DNA of 64,000 nucleotides, from assembly GCA_021401465.1 (NCBI GenBank), contig JADDMT010000095.1:1-64000 (forward strand), given 5' to 3'. The stretch comes from Teratosphaeria epicoccoides. Taxonomy: Eukaryota; Ascomycota; Dothideomycetes; Mycosphaerellales; Teratosphaeriaceae. The translations under genes and the position numbers were made by a program. The notes beneath the pieces were generated by a model. The model was given only the letters and a program-made list of their open reading frames with translations. It was not told the DNA's origin and ran no database searches. Positions 31,410 to 41,499 of this stretch are shown in pieces (the stretch's first letter is position 1; each line of letters opens with the position of its first letter).

Positions 31410-31758
31410 ATGGCTTCGCAGCGGAATCATTGAGTAGCCTTCCCCAGTAAACATGGGTCATTGATTGTTGACGAGAATATCGGTCGGCTGGTCGTATGAC
31501 TTTCACCCCTTATTCAGGCGACGTTGGTGTTTTAATGGCAATGACTAAGGTTAAGAAGCACCGCTGAGAGGTGGCAGAGGGCTTGTGATCTTGTATGCTT
31601 GTCAGCGATGCGCTGACAGTATGGCTGATCATGTCACGAACGTACGCATGACTGCAACTGGGCTCTTCTCCTGTGCAGATTCTGCTCCTCCAAGTGTCCC
31701 TTAACATTTCACTTTCGTGACCAAGCCTCTCCTGACCGTGTTCATGGCATACCCCCAC
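31410..31758. other. Convergent 3' interval
   Basis: 349 bp between the stop codons of the BRCT gene and VPS25; nothing else seen. Confidence 0.5.
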
Positions 31759-32412
31759 TCAAAAGAACTTGACGCCTCCTCCCTCAGCCTCCCCAAATAC
31801 CTGCGCCTTCCCCCTCCTCACCAGCACCGCCAACACTCTCCTCAACATCGCCTCCTCCATACCTACCCACGACCTCCCTTTCAGCCCCTCCCCCTCATCC
31901 TCCTCAAGCAACTCATAAACCGTCAACACAGCCCCCTTCTGCCCCGTGCCCTCCACCCACCCGTACACGTCATCCGCCCACTCACCTGCGCTTTTCCACC
32001 ACACCCACACACTGCTACTCTCCTCCCCCTTCGTACTCGCCGGAATCCATTCCACTTTGTTCCCGCCGGCGGGCGTGGAAAGGTGCGTGAGTAGGATGCG
32101 GATATTGGTTGGAGAGAGCTTGCGGGGTGGGGAGGGGGAGGGGGAAGTGAAGAGTTGAGGTGGCGGGGTGGAGAGGTTGAGGCGGAAGAGGCGCTGGTGG
32201 GTGCTGTAGGCTGTGAGGAACGTGGACCAGAGTTCGAGTTGGCGCGCGCGGGTGGTGAGGTTCGGTTGGAGGGTGTAGAAGGGGGGAAAGAGGGTGTAGG
32301 GTGGGTAGTGGAAGGTGGCGGAGGGATGAGTGGGGCTGGGGGTCGGTGGAGGGAGGACGGCTGCGGAGGGAGTTGTGAGAGTCGGTGTGGAGGGTGATGG
32401 TGAGCTCGCCAT
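31759..32412 (-). CDS. VPS25: ESCRT-II subunit Vps25
   Basis: 217 residues, intronless. The N-terminal winged helix carries the family signature FHYPPYTLFPPFYTLQPN followed by QLELWSTFLTAYSTHQRLF. The second winged helix ends with AMLRRVLAVLVRRGKAQVFG. Two Vps25 copies in ESCRT-II contact Vps22 and Vps36 through the PPY/PPF motifs and recruit Vps20 of ESCRT-III on endosomes. Thr/Pro-rich inserts (residues 1-30 and 85-100) are longer than in yeast. Divergent from the amidase gene, 208 bp between start codons. Confidence 0.92.
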   Translation of the reverse strand: MASSPSPSTPTLTTPSAAVLPPPTPSPTHPSATFHYPPYTLFPPFYTLQPNLTTRARQLELWSTFLTAYSTHQRLFRLNLSTPPPQLFTSPSPSPPRKLSPTNIRILLTHLSTPAGGNKVEWIPASTKGEESSSVWVWWKSAGEWADDVYGWVEGTGQKGAVLTVYELLEEDEGEGLKGRSWVGMEEAMLRRVLAVLVRRGKAQVFGEAEGGGVKFF

Positions 32413-32620
32413 GATCGATGGGATGGTGGCAGAACACTCGCATGCTTGGCGTTTTGGGAAGAGGGTTTGCCGTCGATCGGCGTTAAGCGGCGATAGCAGT
32501 GGTGGATGGAAGGGTCAACCATTTTATCTTCGTTCCCATTTGTTCTTTTGCATTTCACGTCCTCGGACTTTACAAATAGTACAACGTAGGCCCTGGTCAC
32601 CCGAGAGCGCAGACGACAAA

Positions 32621-33732
32621 ATGGCGCTTGCAGTGAGTTGGTCCCCCGGAGTGGGTATAGTAACCCATGATCGAGATCTGACAAGTATGATAGGCAATCG
32701 GTCAGATCACATCAACGTCCTCAATGGCACACAATCTCGCTCAATGCAGACAAGTAATCCGGCAGGCCGTAGCAGCAGGCGCAAAGGTACGCCCGAGGCC
32801 TACACCTCCAGCAGAGATTCGCCACTTACCTCGTCCTCAAACAGGCCCTCTTCCTCCCCGAGGCAAGCGACTACATCGGCGGCTCCCCTACCGAGACTAA
32901 ATCCCTCTGCCGTCACGTCTCCAAATCCCTCTTTCTTCAGGGTCTGCAACAAGATGCCAAGGCCCACCGCCTCCCCATCTCCGTAGGCGTCCACGAACCC
33001 TCCGACGATCCCTCGAGTTCCCGGATCAAGAACACCTTACTCTGGATCGACGAGAACGGAGACATAGCGCATCGGTATCAGAAGCTTCATCTCTTCGACC
33101 TTGAAATTGAAGGCGGTCCCGTGATGAAGGAGAGTACGACGATGGAACCTGGGAAGGACTTATCTGTGCCGTTTGATTCTGCTTTGGGAAAGGTCGGGAG
33201 TATGATCTGTTTCGATCTGAGGTTTCCCGAGATTTCATTGGCGTTGAAGCGGCAGGGCAGCGATGTTCTGCTATATCCTTCGGCCTTTACGCCACAAACG
33301 GGCAAAGCCCATTGGCTGCCTTTGCTGAGGGCGCGAGCGATAGAGTGTCAGGCGTACGTGATTGCGGCGGCTCAGGTGGGAGCGCACAATGAGAAGCGGA
33401 CGAGTTATGGGCATAGTGTTGTTGTTGATCCATGGGGAGAGGTTTTGGCTGAGCTGGGTGGCGAGAAGAAGGATGACCCTGAGGTGATCTTTGCGGAGAT
33501 TGATTTAAATAAGGTGGAGAAAGTGAGGAGGGAGATGCCATTATTGAGGCGGACGTATGTGTTGCCTGCGGATCGTCTCGGTCATGGCGTTAAGCCTCCT
33601 GCTGACGGCCTTATAGGGATGTCTATCCAGAAGTATAGGCAGGATGCAGAGCTGCCTGCCACACGTTTCCTGCACGATACAGACTTGCTGTCGTCGGATC
33701 GACGGTTTCCGTCATCACTATCAGCCAAATAA
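32621..33732 (+). CDS. NIT2: Nit2-type carbon-nitrogen hydrolase (deaminated-glutathione amidase)
   Basis: Exons 32621-32632 (only four codons), 32694-32786 and 32845-33732; 330 residues. The spliced start reads MALAAIGQITSTSS, the usual first strand. The catalytic triad is present: Glu in LFLPEASDYIGG, Lys in RYQKLHLFDL and Cys in MICFDLRFPE. The Nit1/Nit2 branch hydrolyses the amide of deaminated glutathione as metabolite repair, and the GVHEPSDD and HLFDLEIEGG segments fit that branch. The C-terminal tail of about 20 residues after GLIGMSIQKYRQ is Ser/Asp rich. Both introns are GT..AG and in phase 0. Confidence 0.88.
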
Positions 33733-33872
33733 GAGTGATCACATGGTCTACTGGCGTATCTCGTACTACTGCCACATGATGCTGATGCCACCACGCGACC
33801 TGCTCAGTCCATCAGTCCGTCTGCTTGTTTCTACCTCTGTGTCAAACAGGGAAGCTCGCACACCAACAGCAT

Positions 33873-35362
33873 TCACAAGCGGCTACGCTCCCCGGATGCG
33901 GCCTCACTGGGAGCCTTCAAGTCCTTCCTGCCCTTGAATTTGCGACTCAGTCTAGCTTCAGTGATGATCGCCGCTGCAGGGAACCAATGCCGCACGGCAA
34001 TCTGGGCCTCGCGACCGCCGGTCATCATCTCGACCATAGCTTCTGCAGCCTTGAAGCACCAGACCATGCCGTGGCCGTTAAATGATGCGCTCACCCATAG
34101 TCCGGGAGAACCGGGGACTGGGCCGACGTATGGGAGTCCTGCAGAGCAGATGTGTCAGCAGGCTTCTGAGCAACGAGCAGTCAGCACTTAGACGTACCGT
34201 CTGCTGAAGCACCCATAACACCCGACCATTCACTCTTGATTCTGCCATCAGGATGATCGAGCCCCCAATGACGGAAATACCTTGGTGTGCAGCCCCTCAG
34301 AAACGCAGCTATGGTAGGCTCAAGCATACGGTCATCAGTCTCGCCATACTGCGATGCACCATCGTTAGGCAATTTCCACAGGCCACCCCCTATGACGACA
34401 TCACCCTGGTTCCGCGACCCCGGCGGTCGCGTGATCATATACTCGTACCCTGTCCCATGTATAAAAGAGTAAGTGAGCTTGAAACCATTCTGCGGCAGAC
34501 CATTCCCAGGACGTTTAGCGACTACCTGTCCGCGAAGTGGCACTATGACCCCTTGAGTCTGTGGCAAGAGATGCGCAGTATAGCCATTGGTGGCCAGGAC
34601 GAGGGCCATAGTGGTGATACTTCCTCGTGGAGTTTGGACCGTCCACACTGTCTTCCCGTCGACATGTTTCGATGAGATGCCAGTGGCAGGAGTATTGGTC
34701 TGGACATTCAAGCCTTTGGCAATGGCCAGCTTGAGCAGGCCGATAGTGAAATCATATGCACTCAGGCTTCCCGCCATATACTTAAATGCACCGAGAGCAT
34801 TGGGAGTCAGCAATCTCCTACGAGTATCATCAGCAGACCAGATGGTGTACTGAGCCGCTGGGTCATCTTCACCCATGACCTCGCGCATCCTAGCAATTGC
34901 CTTGCGTCCCGCTTCAAGCTGTGCCTGGCTGTAGACGATATCCACAGTGTCACAAACAGTAGATGCACAGTCTATATTGTGCTCCTTCGCGAAGGCATGA
35001 GTGGCCATGACGTTAGCATATTCCATCCTGGCAATCTTCACGGCTTCTGCAACGCCGAGCTCGTGCTCATGGTCCAAGAACGCTCTGTAGCTAGCGGCCT
35101 TGGTGTGGCCACCATTTCGTCCCGTCGCCCCGCTGCATGCTTGCCGGGCTTCGATCAGGCAGACACTTGCGCCTGGACATCTGCACAGCAAGTTGTATGC
35201 TATACTGCAACCGCTGATGCCACTGCCTACGACAACGTAGTCTGCATTCAGCGGCAACTCCGGCGTTGTCCTGAGGTCCGCAATGTCTGCCGGCGGATCC
35301 TGCCAGTAGCTGACCGTGGGCCTTATCCTCGGTATTCCAGGCGGTACTCTAGCCCGTTCGTC
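33873..35362 (-). CDS. FAD-dependent oxidoreductase of the DAO family
   Basis: Exons 35362-34198 and 34138-33873, 476 residues; the 59-nt intron is GT..AG in phase 1. The dinucleotide-binding motif is ADYVVVGSGISGCSIAYNLL (near residue 45), followed by the family ATGRNGGHTK segment. The C-terminal FAD part is restored by splicing: GVMGASADGLPYVGPVPG, then ASFNGHGMVWCFKAAEAM. Such proteins oxidise amino acids or amines; the substrate cannot be told. An ATG at 35407 would add 15 residues; the later ATG fits the common PPGxPxxxPTVSYWQDPP start better. Confidence 0.85.
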
Positions 35363-35407
35363 CATAGATAGTATGCTGGTCTCATGACGCACAAAGCCGG
35401 ATGGCAT

Positions 35408-36472
35408 ATGGATGGATGCGAGTGACCGATATGTCCGTGAAGTGGGTCCCGGGTTATTCTTGGCCCCGCAGCTCTGACAACAACAACTAAATAGTGCTAG
35501 CGCGTGAGTGCATTGCATGATATGGGAGAATATGAGCCGAAGCAAGACGCCCTGCCAAGATGCGTGATAGGCCATGTGGATGAAGATTCTGCATACGGCA
35601 TTTTGTGCACCTGTGGTCCTGTGGACATCCACCTGTGCCGCAGCCGACCGAGCTTGCTGGCTGCATTGTAGCAACTGCATGCGCTGGTGATTCAATGACG
35701 GTCTCTGCGTGTTGTACCTTGTGGCACCGCTGTAAGAAATCAGGTTGGCGAGACCTGGCGGAGACGCTTGCGGCCCGAAGCAACATCGTCATAATTTCAT
35801 GTTTGGAGGATTCGTCGAACAAAATCCCCCCGGTCCTAACTCCCAGGAGGCATGTCATAGAATAACGCATCGGTTGTTGGGGTTGCCGATATTCCGTACG
35901 GACGAGACTGCACGGATCTGGCGGGCGTTGCCTGCGGGCTGGGTAGAGGAGATGCTGCGAGAGTCCTGCAAAGCAGCAGAGGCGGTGATATAGCTTAATG
36001 CTGAAGAAGACTTTGCCAAGCATTGGTAGGCGTGACACTGCAGATTTAAATTGGAGGCTGACCGATCCCCAACGGCCTCAATGTTGATAGTTGCAACTTG
36101 CAAGTACATCTCATTCCCGGTCGCCAACTTCCAACATCATCACACCTTGCTGTCCTCGTTGTTAGTCGCGTTGCAGTTGCGCCGCTTCTTTGCACGTCAG
36201 AGTCCTGCGTCCTGCCTTTGCAAGTGACGCCATTTTTTGGAATCTTGTTTTCAGCTACCGCGCCAAACTCGCGTTGTCCTCGGTCCTTGCTATCACTCAT
36301 TGAAGCAGCAGTCTCTGCCTCGCTTGCTTGCCTGAACGCTTGACAGCTCAACACAAGCTCCAAGCAAACGCCGGGCAAGGATAATAGCCACAGAACCACT
36401 GGCACCTCACCATCAGCATCTTTGCGCCGCCACCGGAGTTAGCCGCAATTAGCCTCCTAGCAGATACTCAGC
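35408..36472. other. Divergent promoter interval
   Basis: About 1.06 kb between the oxidoreductase and the methyltransferase. Small frames on both strands show no domain. Confidence 0.5.
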
Positions 36473-37756
36473 ATGCTCACAGAGGATGGAACACCGGCAC
36501 TGGCCCCCCAGGTCATGGTTACTCAGGGCGCGCCGCTGGACAAGCCTCCCTCAAAAAGGGTCGAACTCGCCCGGAGACCAAACGGAGCTTCCTACTTCAA
36601 GCGTTTGTCGACGGCATGGAACTCGTTTAGAGTGTTGAGAGACCTCACGCCCGAGCAAGTTGACCATTTCATGCAATCATATGTAATCTACGATCTGGAC
36701 TGGGCCGATGAGAAGCAAATGGTTGACACACTTGGTCCAAGCTACCAGAGGCGAGTCGGAGAATGCCTGGCCGACTATTACAGTGTACTCAATCACTTGT
36801 GCGCTATGGGCGAGCTGGAGAAGATGTACATCCCACCGATTATGGACTCAACCGCCGGAATTTCCGATAACCAGATCCTGTACGAGGAGAGCATTGCTCA
36901 GGATTTGCGTTTGCCGGCCGACGCTAAGGTCCTGGATCTAGGCTGTGGTCGAGGGCGTGTCGCAGCTCATATTGCAAGCATGACTGGCGCACAAGTGACG
37001 GGCATCAATATCGATGCAGACCAGATCAACAGTGCAATCAACTTCAATACTGAGAACCACTTTGGAAACGAGTTCATTCGTCGCGACTTTAATGATCTCC
37101 CGCTCCCTCTACCGGACAGCCACTTCGATGGCTTCTATCAGATTCAAGCTTTCAGCTTATGTAAGGACATTCCCAAGCTGTGCACAGAGCTGTATCGACT
37201 TCTCAAGCCCGGATCGCGTCTAGTCTTGCTCGATTGGGTCAGCTTACCGGCTTTCAACAAAGACGATCCGCACCATCAGGAACTCATGCGCTGCATCAAG
37301 CCACTCATCGGCGCCGTTGGCACGCCAACGCCGCAAAGTATGGTTCACGCACTGGAATCTGCTGGTTTCAAGTGTGTCAAGCACGACAATCCCAGCAAGG
37401 ACGGCATCCAGGCACCCCTCCTCGAAGTCGCCAAGACTTACTTCGCTACCGCCAAGTGGGCTCTATACAGCCTGGTCAGCATTGGCCTGCTGCCGGCGCA
37501 CTTCAGAACCCTCTTTGATCGGTTCTCCAAAGACTCCGACGCCTTCATCGAGGCGGACAGGTCGAAACTCATCACGACTTGCTACCATTGGGTGGCTGAG
37601 AAGCCTCGAGAGAGCGTCACAACGAGCCCATCAGCAACCGCACCCCCAGAAACTTTGCCAAACGGCGTGGCCAACTCAACAGCCCAGCCAAACGCCACAT
37701 TTCCAGCGACAGAAATAGCCGCGAGCTCCAGTGCTCCCCTCAAAGTCCAGGCATAG
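36473..37756 (+). CDS. Erg6-like class I SAM-dependent methyltransferase
   Basis: 427 residues, intronless. SAM motif I is VLDLGCGRGRVAAHIASM (about 158), followed by GAQVTGINIDADQINSA, RRDFNDLPLPLPDSHFDG, and post-I/III LCTELYRLLKPGSRLVLLDW. The overall plan (N-terminal helical region, Rossmann core, C-terminal sterol-methyltransferase-like region) is that of sterol 24-C-methyltransferases. However, the usual substrate-site segment after motif II reads FYQIQAFSLCKDIPK rather than the Erg6 ATCHAP type, so the acceptor may not be a sterol. The last 50 residues are low-complexity Ser/Ala/Pro. It ends in TAG. Confidence 0.7.
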   Translation: MLTEDGTPALAPQVMVTQGAPLDKPPSKRVELARRPNGASYFKRLSTAWNSFRVLRDLTPEQVDHFMQSYVIYDLDWADEKQMVDTLGPSYQRRVGECLADYYSVLNHLCAMGELEKMYIPPIMDSTAGISDNQILYEESIAQDLRLPADAKVLDLGCGRGRVAAHIASMTGAQVTGINIDADQINSAINFNTENHFGNEFIRRDFNDLPLPLPDSHFDGFYQIQAFSLCKDIPKLCTELYRLLKPGSRLVLLDWVSLPAFNKDDPHHQELMRCIKPLIGAVGTPTPQSMVHALESAGFKCVKHDNPSKDGIQAPLLEVAKTYFATAKWALYSLVSIGLLPAHFRTLFDRFSKDSDAFIEADRSKLITTCYHWVAEKPRESVTTSPSATAPPETLPNGVANSTAQPNATFPATEIAASSSAPLKVQA

Positions 37757-38455
37757 ATTCGCGTAGACTGCTTCAGCTTGCAAGTCAGACAGGATCTGGC
37801 TATCGCATGAACCGCGCTTCACTTCTGGAGACGCCCACGACAGCCTCCGATAGGACATAGACTTGATTTATTTTACCTGACGCGAATAGGACGGCCTATT
37901 CAGCAGACGCTGCCTTGGCGGTGTAATCGACTGTTCAGGCAGCTGCTGATCCATATGTGTTAATGCTTCTACTACTGCCAGGCGTTGGACACGGTGGAAT
38001 TGTGTACACACTTGCATTCTTGGAAAGCGCCAGTGTCTTTGCTCGGCATCTTGCATGTGATACCACTTTGAGCGTCATCAGGTTTAGGGCTAGATATGCA
38101 TAGACGCGATACAATAGATTTGATTGAGACTTGCATTGCGCTTCTCTTCGGAGCGGACGACCGTTTCGCAATAGCCGACGAAGAGATCGGGATCAAACCT
38201 CATCGACCCATACAAATGGGCCGGACAACGAGAATAACCGCAGGGCTGGATCTTCGGGAGAGGACTTGCTGATTCAATGTGCTATGGTTTCTGAGCAGTG
38301 TCCCGGCAAACATACCGGCAAGAAGTGTCTCGTTGGTGGCAGCCAAACACGTGGGCTGCACCGTTCCTGCAAGCCTCGCTGATGCGACCAGCTCCAGCTG
38401 AAGCGAGTGGCAGCCTGGCAGCTTGATCCTGACCTTGGTCCTGTTCAACCGCTTC
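37757..38455. other. Convergent 3' interval
   Basis: About 700 bp with no supported gene between the stops of the methyltransferase and the next minus-strand gene. Confidence 0.5.
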
Positions 38456-39159
38456 TTATGCGTCTTCGCCCTTGTTCTTCTTCTTCTTGGACCCACCGAT
38501 TGGTGCGTCGCCAGTGGCCTTCTGGTGCACGACGAATCTGGTGTAGCACTCCTCACGATCCCACTCGAATCCTGCGAGGTATGGATTCTCGAGCTCATCA
38601 TCTGCCTGAGATTGGGGTCAGCTTGGGGCCAGGCACTAGGTACATTGACAAGGGCTTTCAACGCGCCTTCTTCTTGAACTGCTTGTGAATGGCGTCTACT
38701 GCGTCCTTGATGGTGACGCCCTTGTTATTCCGTGCTGTGACGTGGAGGCCGAGCGGCCACACGAGGTCGATCTTCTTGATCGGCGGGGTGCAGAGGAGCT
38801 TTCCGAGAGCTTCTTTGTCGTCAATGGTAGCTGGAGAGGTGTTAAGCTTCCTGGAGACAGGTCAGTATTGAGGTCAGCTGGGACTGCTCAGCTTTGCGTA
38901 CCAGTTAAGCTTCTGGGTCTCTGGCGCAATCTTCAGGTCGACTCCTTCCTTCTCTAGCATAGTTTTTAGCAGGGATACCAAGCCGTATCCCGGAGACAGA
39001 AGTCCTACCAAGGTCATTGATGCTGAATACGCCACTCACGGTGCTGCTGCTTCTCCGGTGCTTCGGCTTGCTCTCGCTAGGCGAGGCTGGAGCGTCGTCA
39101 ATGGCAGAATCAACTTTGGACAAAGGAGCGGCGCTTGGTTCTTGGACTTCAGCGGCCAT
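38456..39159 (-). CDS. Small conserved fungal protein, DUF6699-like
   Basis: Four exons: 39159-39009, 38953-38902, 38850-38667 and 38605-38456; 178 residues. The spliced core is FSINDLEKEGVDLKIAPETQ, KLNWKLNTSPATIDDKEAL, IDLVWPLGLHVTARNNKGVT, then HKQFKKKADDELENPYLAG and a Lys-rich tail ending KKKKNKGEDA. This resembles DUF6699 proteins found mainly in fungi; role unknown. The third intron is unusual. Keeping KKKADDEL requires a GC donor at 38666/38665 with the acceptor before 38605. A GT donor at 38662 with the acceptor before 38601 also stays in frame, gives the same length and changes one residue to His. Confidence 0.75.
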
Positions 39160-40395
39160 GTTGTGAGCTCACACTGATCGAGGGGAATAGCTGAGAGCTT
39201 GGTCTTTTTTTGGGGGGGGAATTGAAGGTGTTGCAGGATGAGACCGAGATGCAGGAACGAAGACGAGAGCCGCTTTAAGAGCAGACGAGGTCGGAGCTTG
39301 GGCAAGGGACAGACACCCCGCTCGATGAGCTGAGCTCCTGATCAGGCATGTCACGGCAGCATCATTGGGTTCTGAGGCAGAGTCACGAGGGCACCTGAGA
39401 AGTCACGTCTCCAAGCACGCGAGCATGGACCCCTGCGCTTTTCCAGTTGGCTCTTTGCAAGCTGCAGCTAACAAGGCCCAATGGCTATGCATTCCCCAGA
39501 GCCCGGCCGTCTGATCCATTGTCTTCCAGGCGCGAGTGTTTCATCTTGACGTGTTGTTTCTGTCGTTTCAGCTCGTCGCACGCTACCCCACAGATCGTCG
39601 AGCCTGTTGCCGACGGAAGGACGGCGCGCGTGAGGCTACTGCGGCTTTTTGCGGAGGCGGGTCCAGAGCGGGCAGAGTCCCGACAAGGGTGAACAAGGGT
39701 GGTGCAGTCGTGTGTGTGTGCTTCTGAACGGCCGTGATAATTAGTGTCCGGGCGTCCTGAGGCACCTCGGAATCTTCACTTTCTCCGTGGCCCCAAGGAC
39801 GACTGGGAGGACAGCATACACGGCGGAGCTTGTCTGAGCCGAGCAGTCAAGAGCGAATGCCTGAACGTCGGCAGCAAAATGACGTGCAGCACGAAACTCG
39901 TCCAGGTTGTCTGTCCCGCCTTCTCCCCCGCGCGAGAGCCAACTGGACCTTGCTCGGTGAAACAAGACCAATCACTGCAATGATACCTGTGTGACTCCAC
40001 CCCACGACAGTGGCTGGAAGGTGACCGCAATCTGCGCTCAGGGCATTGCATTATGATTATTCGTCCCGCATGTATACACCCCGTGACTCAGGTCGTCGCT
40101 ACACGGTGTTCATCGCACTCGATGGACGGTAAGCAGAGGCAAGCAGCACCAGATTGGAGGGAAAATGACGATTCGAAAGCCATCGCCTCGATCAGCTGCG
40201 TGCGTATCAATTGTTCGAGAGCTGATCATAGTAGCAGCATCAAGTTTTGGCGAGATGATGTTTTCTCGGACGGGTGAAGGCCCACTTCCACAACGACCTC
40301 GGGATGATGGAGCGATCGGAAATTGATGATGAGTTACATTTCGCACTACGTTGCCACGACTCTAACTGGCTCGCCCGCTGCTCGAGGTTATCCAT
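39160..40395. other. Intergenic, no gene seen
   Basis: Contains the 5' region of the DUF6699-like gene (with a T/G homopolymer patch near 39205-39220) and the 3' end of the pectinesterase gene. No supported ORF. Confidence 0.45.
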
Positions 40396-41499
40396 CTAGC
40401 TAAGGTACGAGGTGTCGACAAATGTCGTGTAGCCCTTGTAGTCGATGCCAAGGATATCAGTGATGTCGATCGCCTTAGACAGAGTTGTAGCAAAGCTAGC
40501 CCTGGTGCCCTTTGCGCCCTCGCCGCTGTTGGCATATTCGGCAAATGTGACATGGTCAGTACCCGTCCTGGACGAAGACCACTGAGACCAGCCGGCGCTG
40601 TTGATGACGTTGGTCATAGAAGTAAACTGGAAGGCAACACGAGCGTAGTCCCCCCACGGCCGGCCGAGGTAGTAGGCGCCGCTCTTGACGTCGTTGTGGG
40701 CTGCGGCTGCCACTGTCGAATGGTTGATGACATAGTACGAATCTGTATTTGAATCACGTCCCGATGCCGTGATGAAACCACGCCCGGCCTTCAGGACGCG
40801 GATGTCGCATTGATCGAACCAGGCTTTAGCGTGTGAGCCGAAGATCTATGGCACGGTCGGTCAGTATAGCTACAGTTGCCATGCAAGCGCGGTAGCAACT
40901 CACGAAATCGGTAGTACCCTCGATGTAGCATCTGCCGTAGACTTGCTTGCCAGCCGCGGCGAAGAGGGTGTCCTGGAAGCCATAAAAACCACAACCATAG
41001 TATCCCTGGTTCTGCGGAGTGGTCAATTTCACTGTAAACGGCTAACGTGAAGGTGAACACATACGCCCCTGTTAGCTGACAAAGCGAGAGCCTGGCCGGA
41101 GCGCCCGCGGGTGTTTTTGACGTTGATGTTGTACATCATGAACCCGTTCGAGGTCTCGACACGCAAAGTGCTCGTCTCTTCGTCGGTGTGCTTGTCATCG
41201 AGCGAGTGAGAGGCGGCGATGTTCACAACGTTGTCGGTATAAGAGGCGGTATTCATGGTATCGCCAAAGATAATGAGAGCACCGCCCAGTGCTGGGATGA
41301 GGACTTGCTCTTCGTAAGTGCCCGATTGAACGAAGATCGATTGCGGACGCGTTGTGGATTTGTCTAGAGCATTGACAGCGGCTTGTATCGTGGAGTAATG
41401 GCCCGACGATCCCACCGTGAGCGCACCGGATGGCGCAGAAGTCCGAGCGGTTGCAACGACAAGCGCGGCGAAGCTCAGGGGGTTGAATAAAGATTGCAT
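40396..41499 (-). CDS. Secreted pectin methylesterase (CE8)
   Basis: Exons 41499-41065, 41011-40904 and 40845-40396; 330 residues with 53- and 58-nt introns. A signal peptide covers about the first 20 residues (MQSLFNPLSFAALVVATART). The right-handed beta-helix starts GHYSTIQAAVNALD. Catalytic motifs are intact: the first Asp in YGCGFYGFQDTLFA, the second in IEGTTDFIFGSHAKAWFD (created by splicing), and the substrate Arg in YYLGRPWGDYARV. It demethylates homogalacturonan outside the cell, which fits plant-tissue or litter use. Confidence 0.93.

Noticed and set aside
38905..39159. 84-residue stand-alone protein
   Set aside because: It is exon 1 of the DUF6699-like gene read through its first intron; splicing gives NDLEKEGVDLKIAP.
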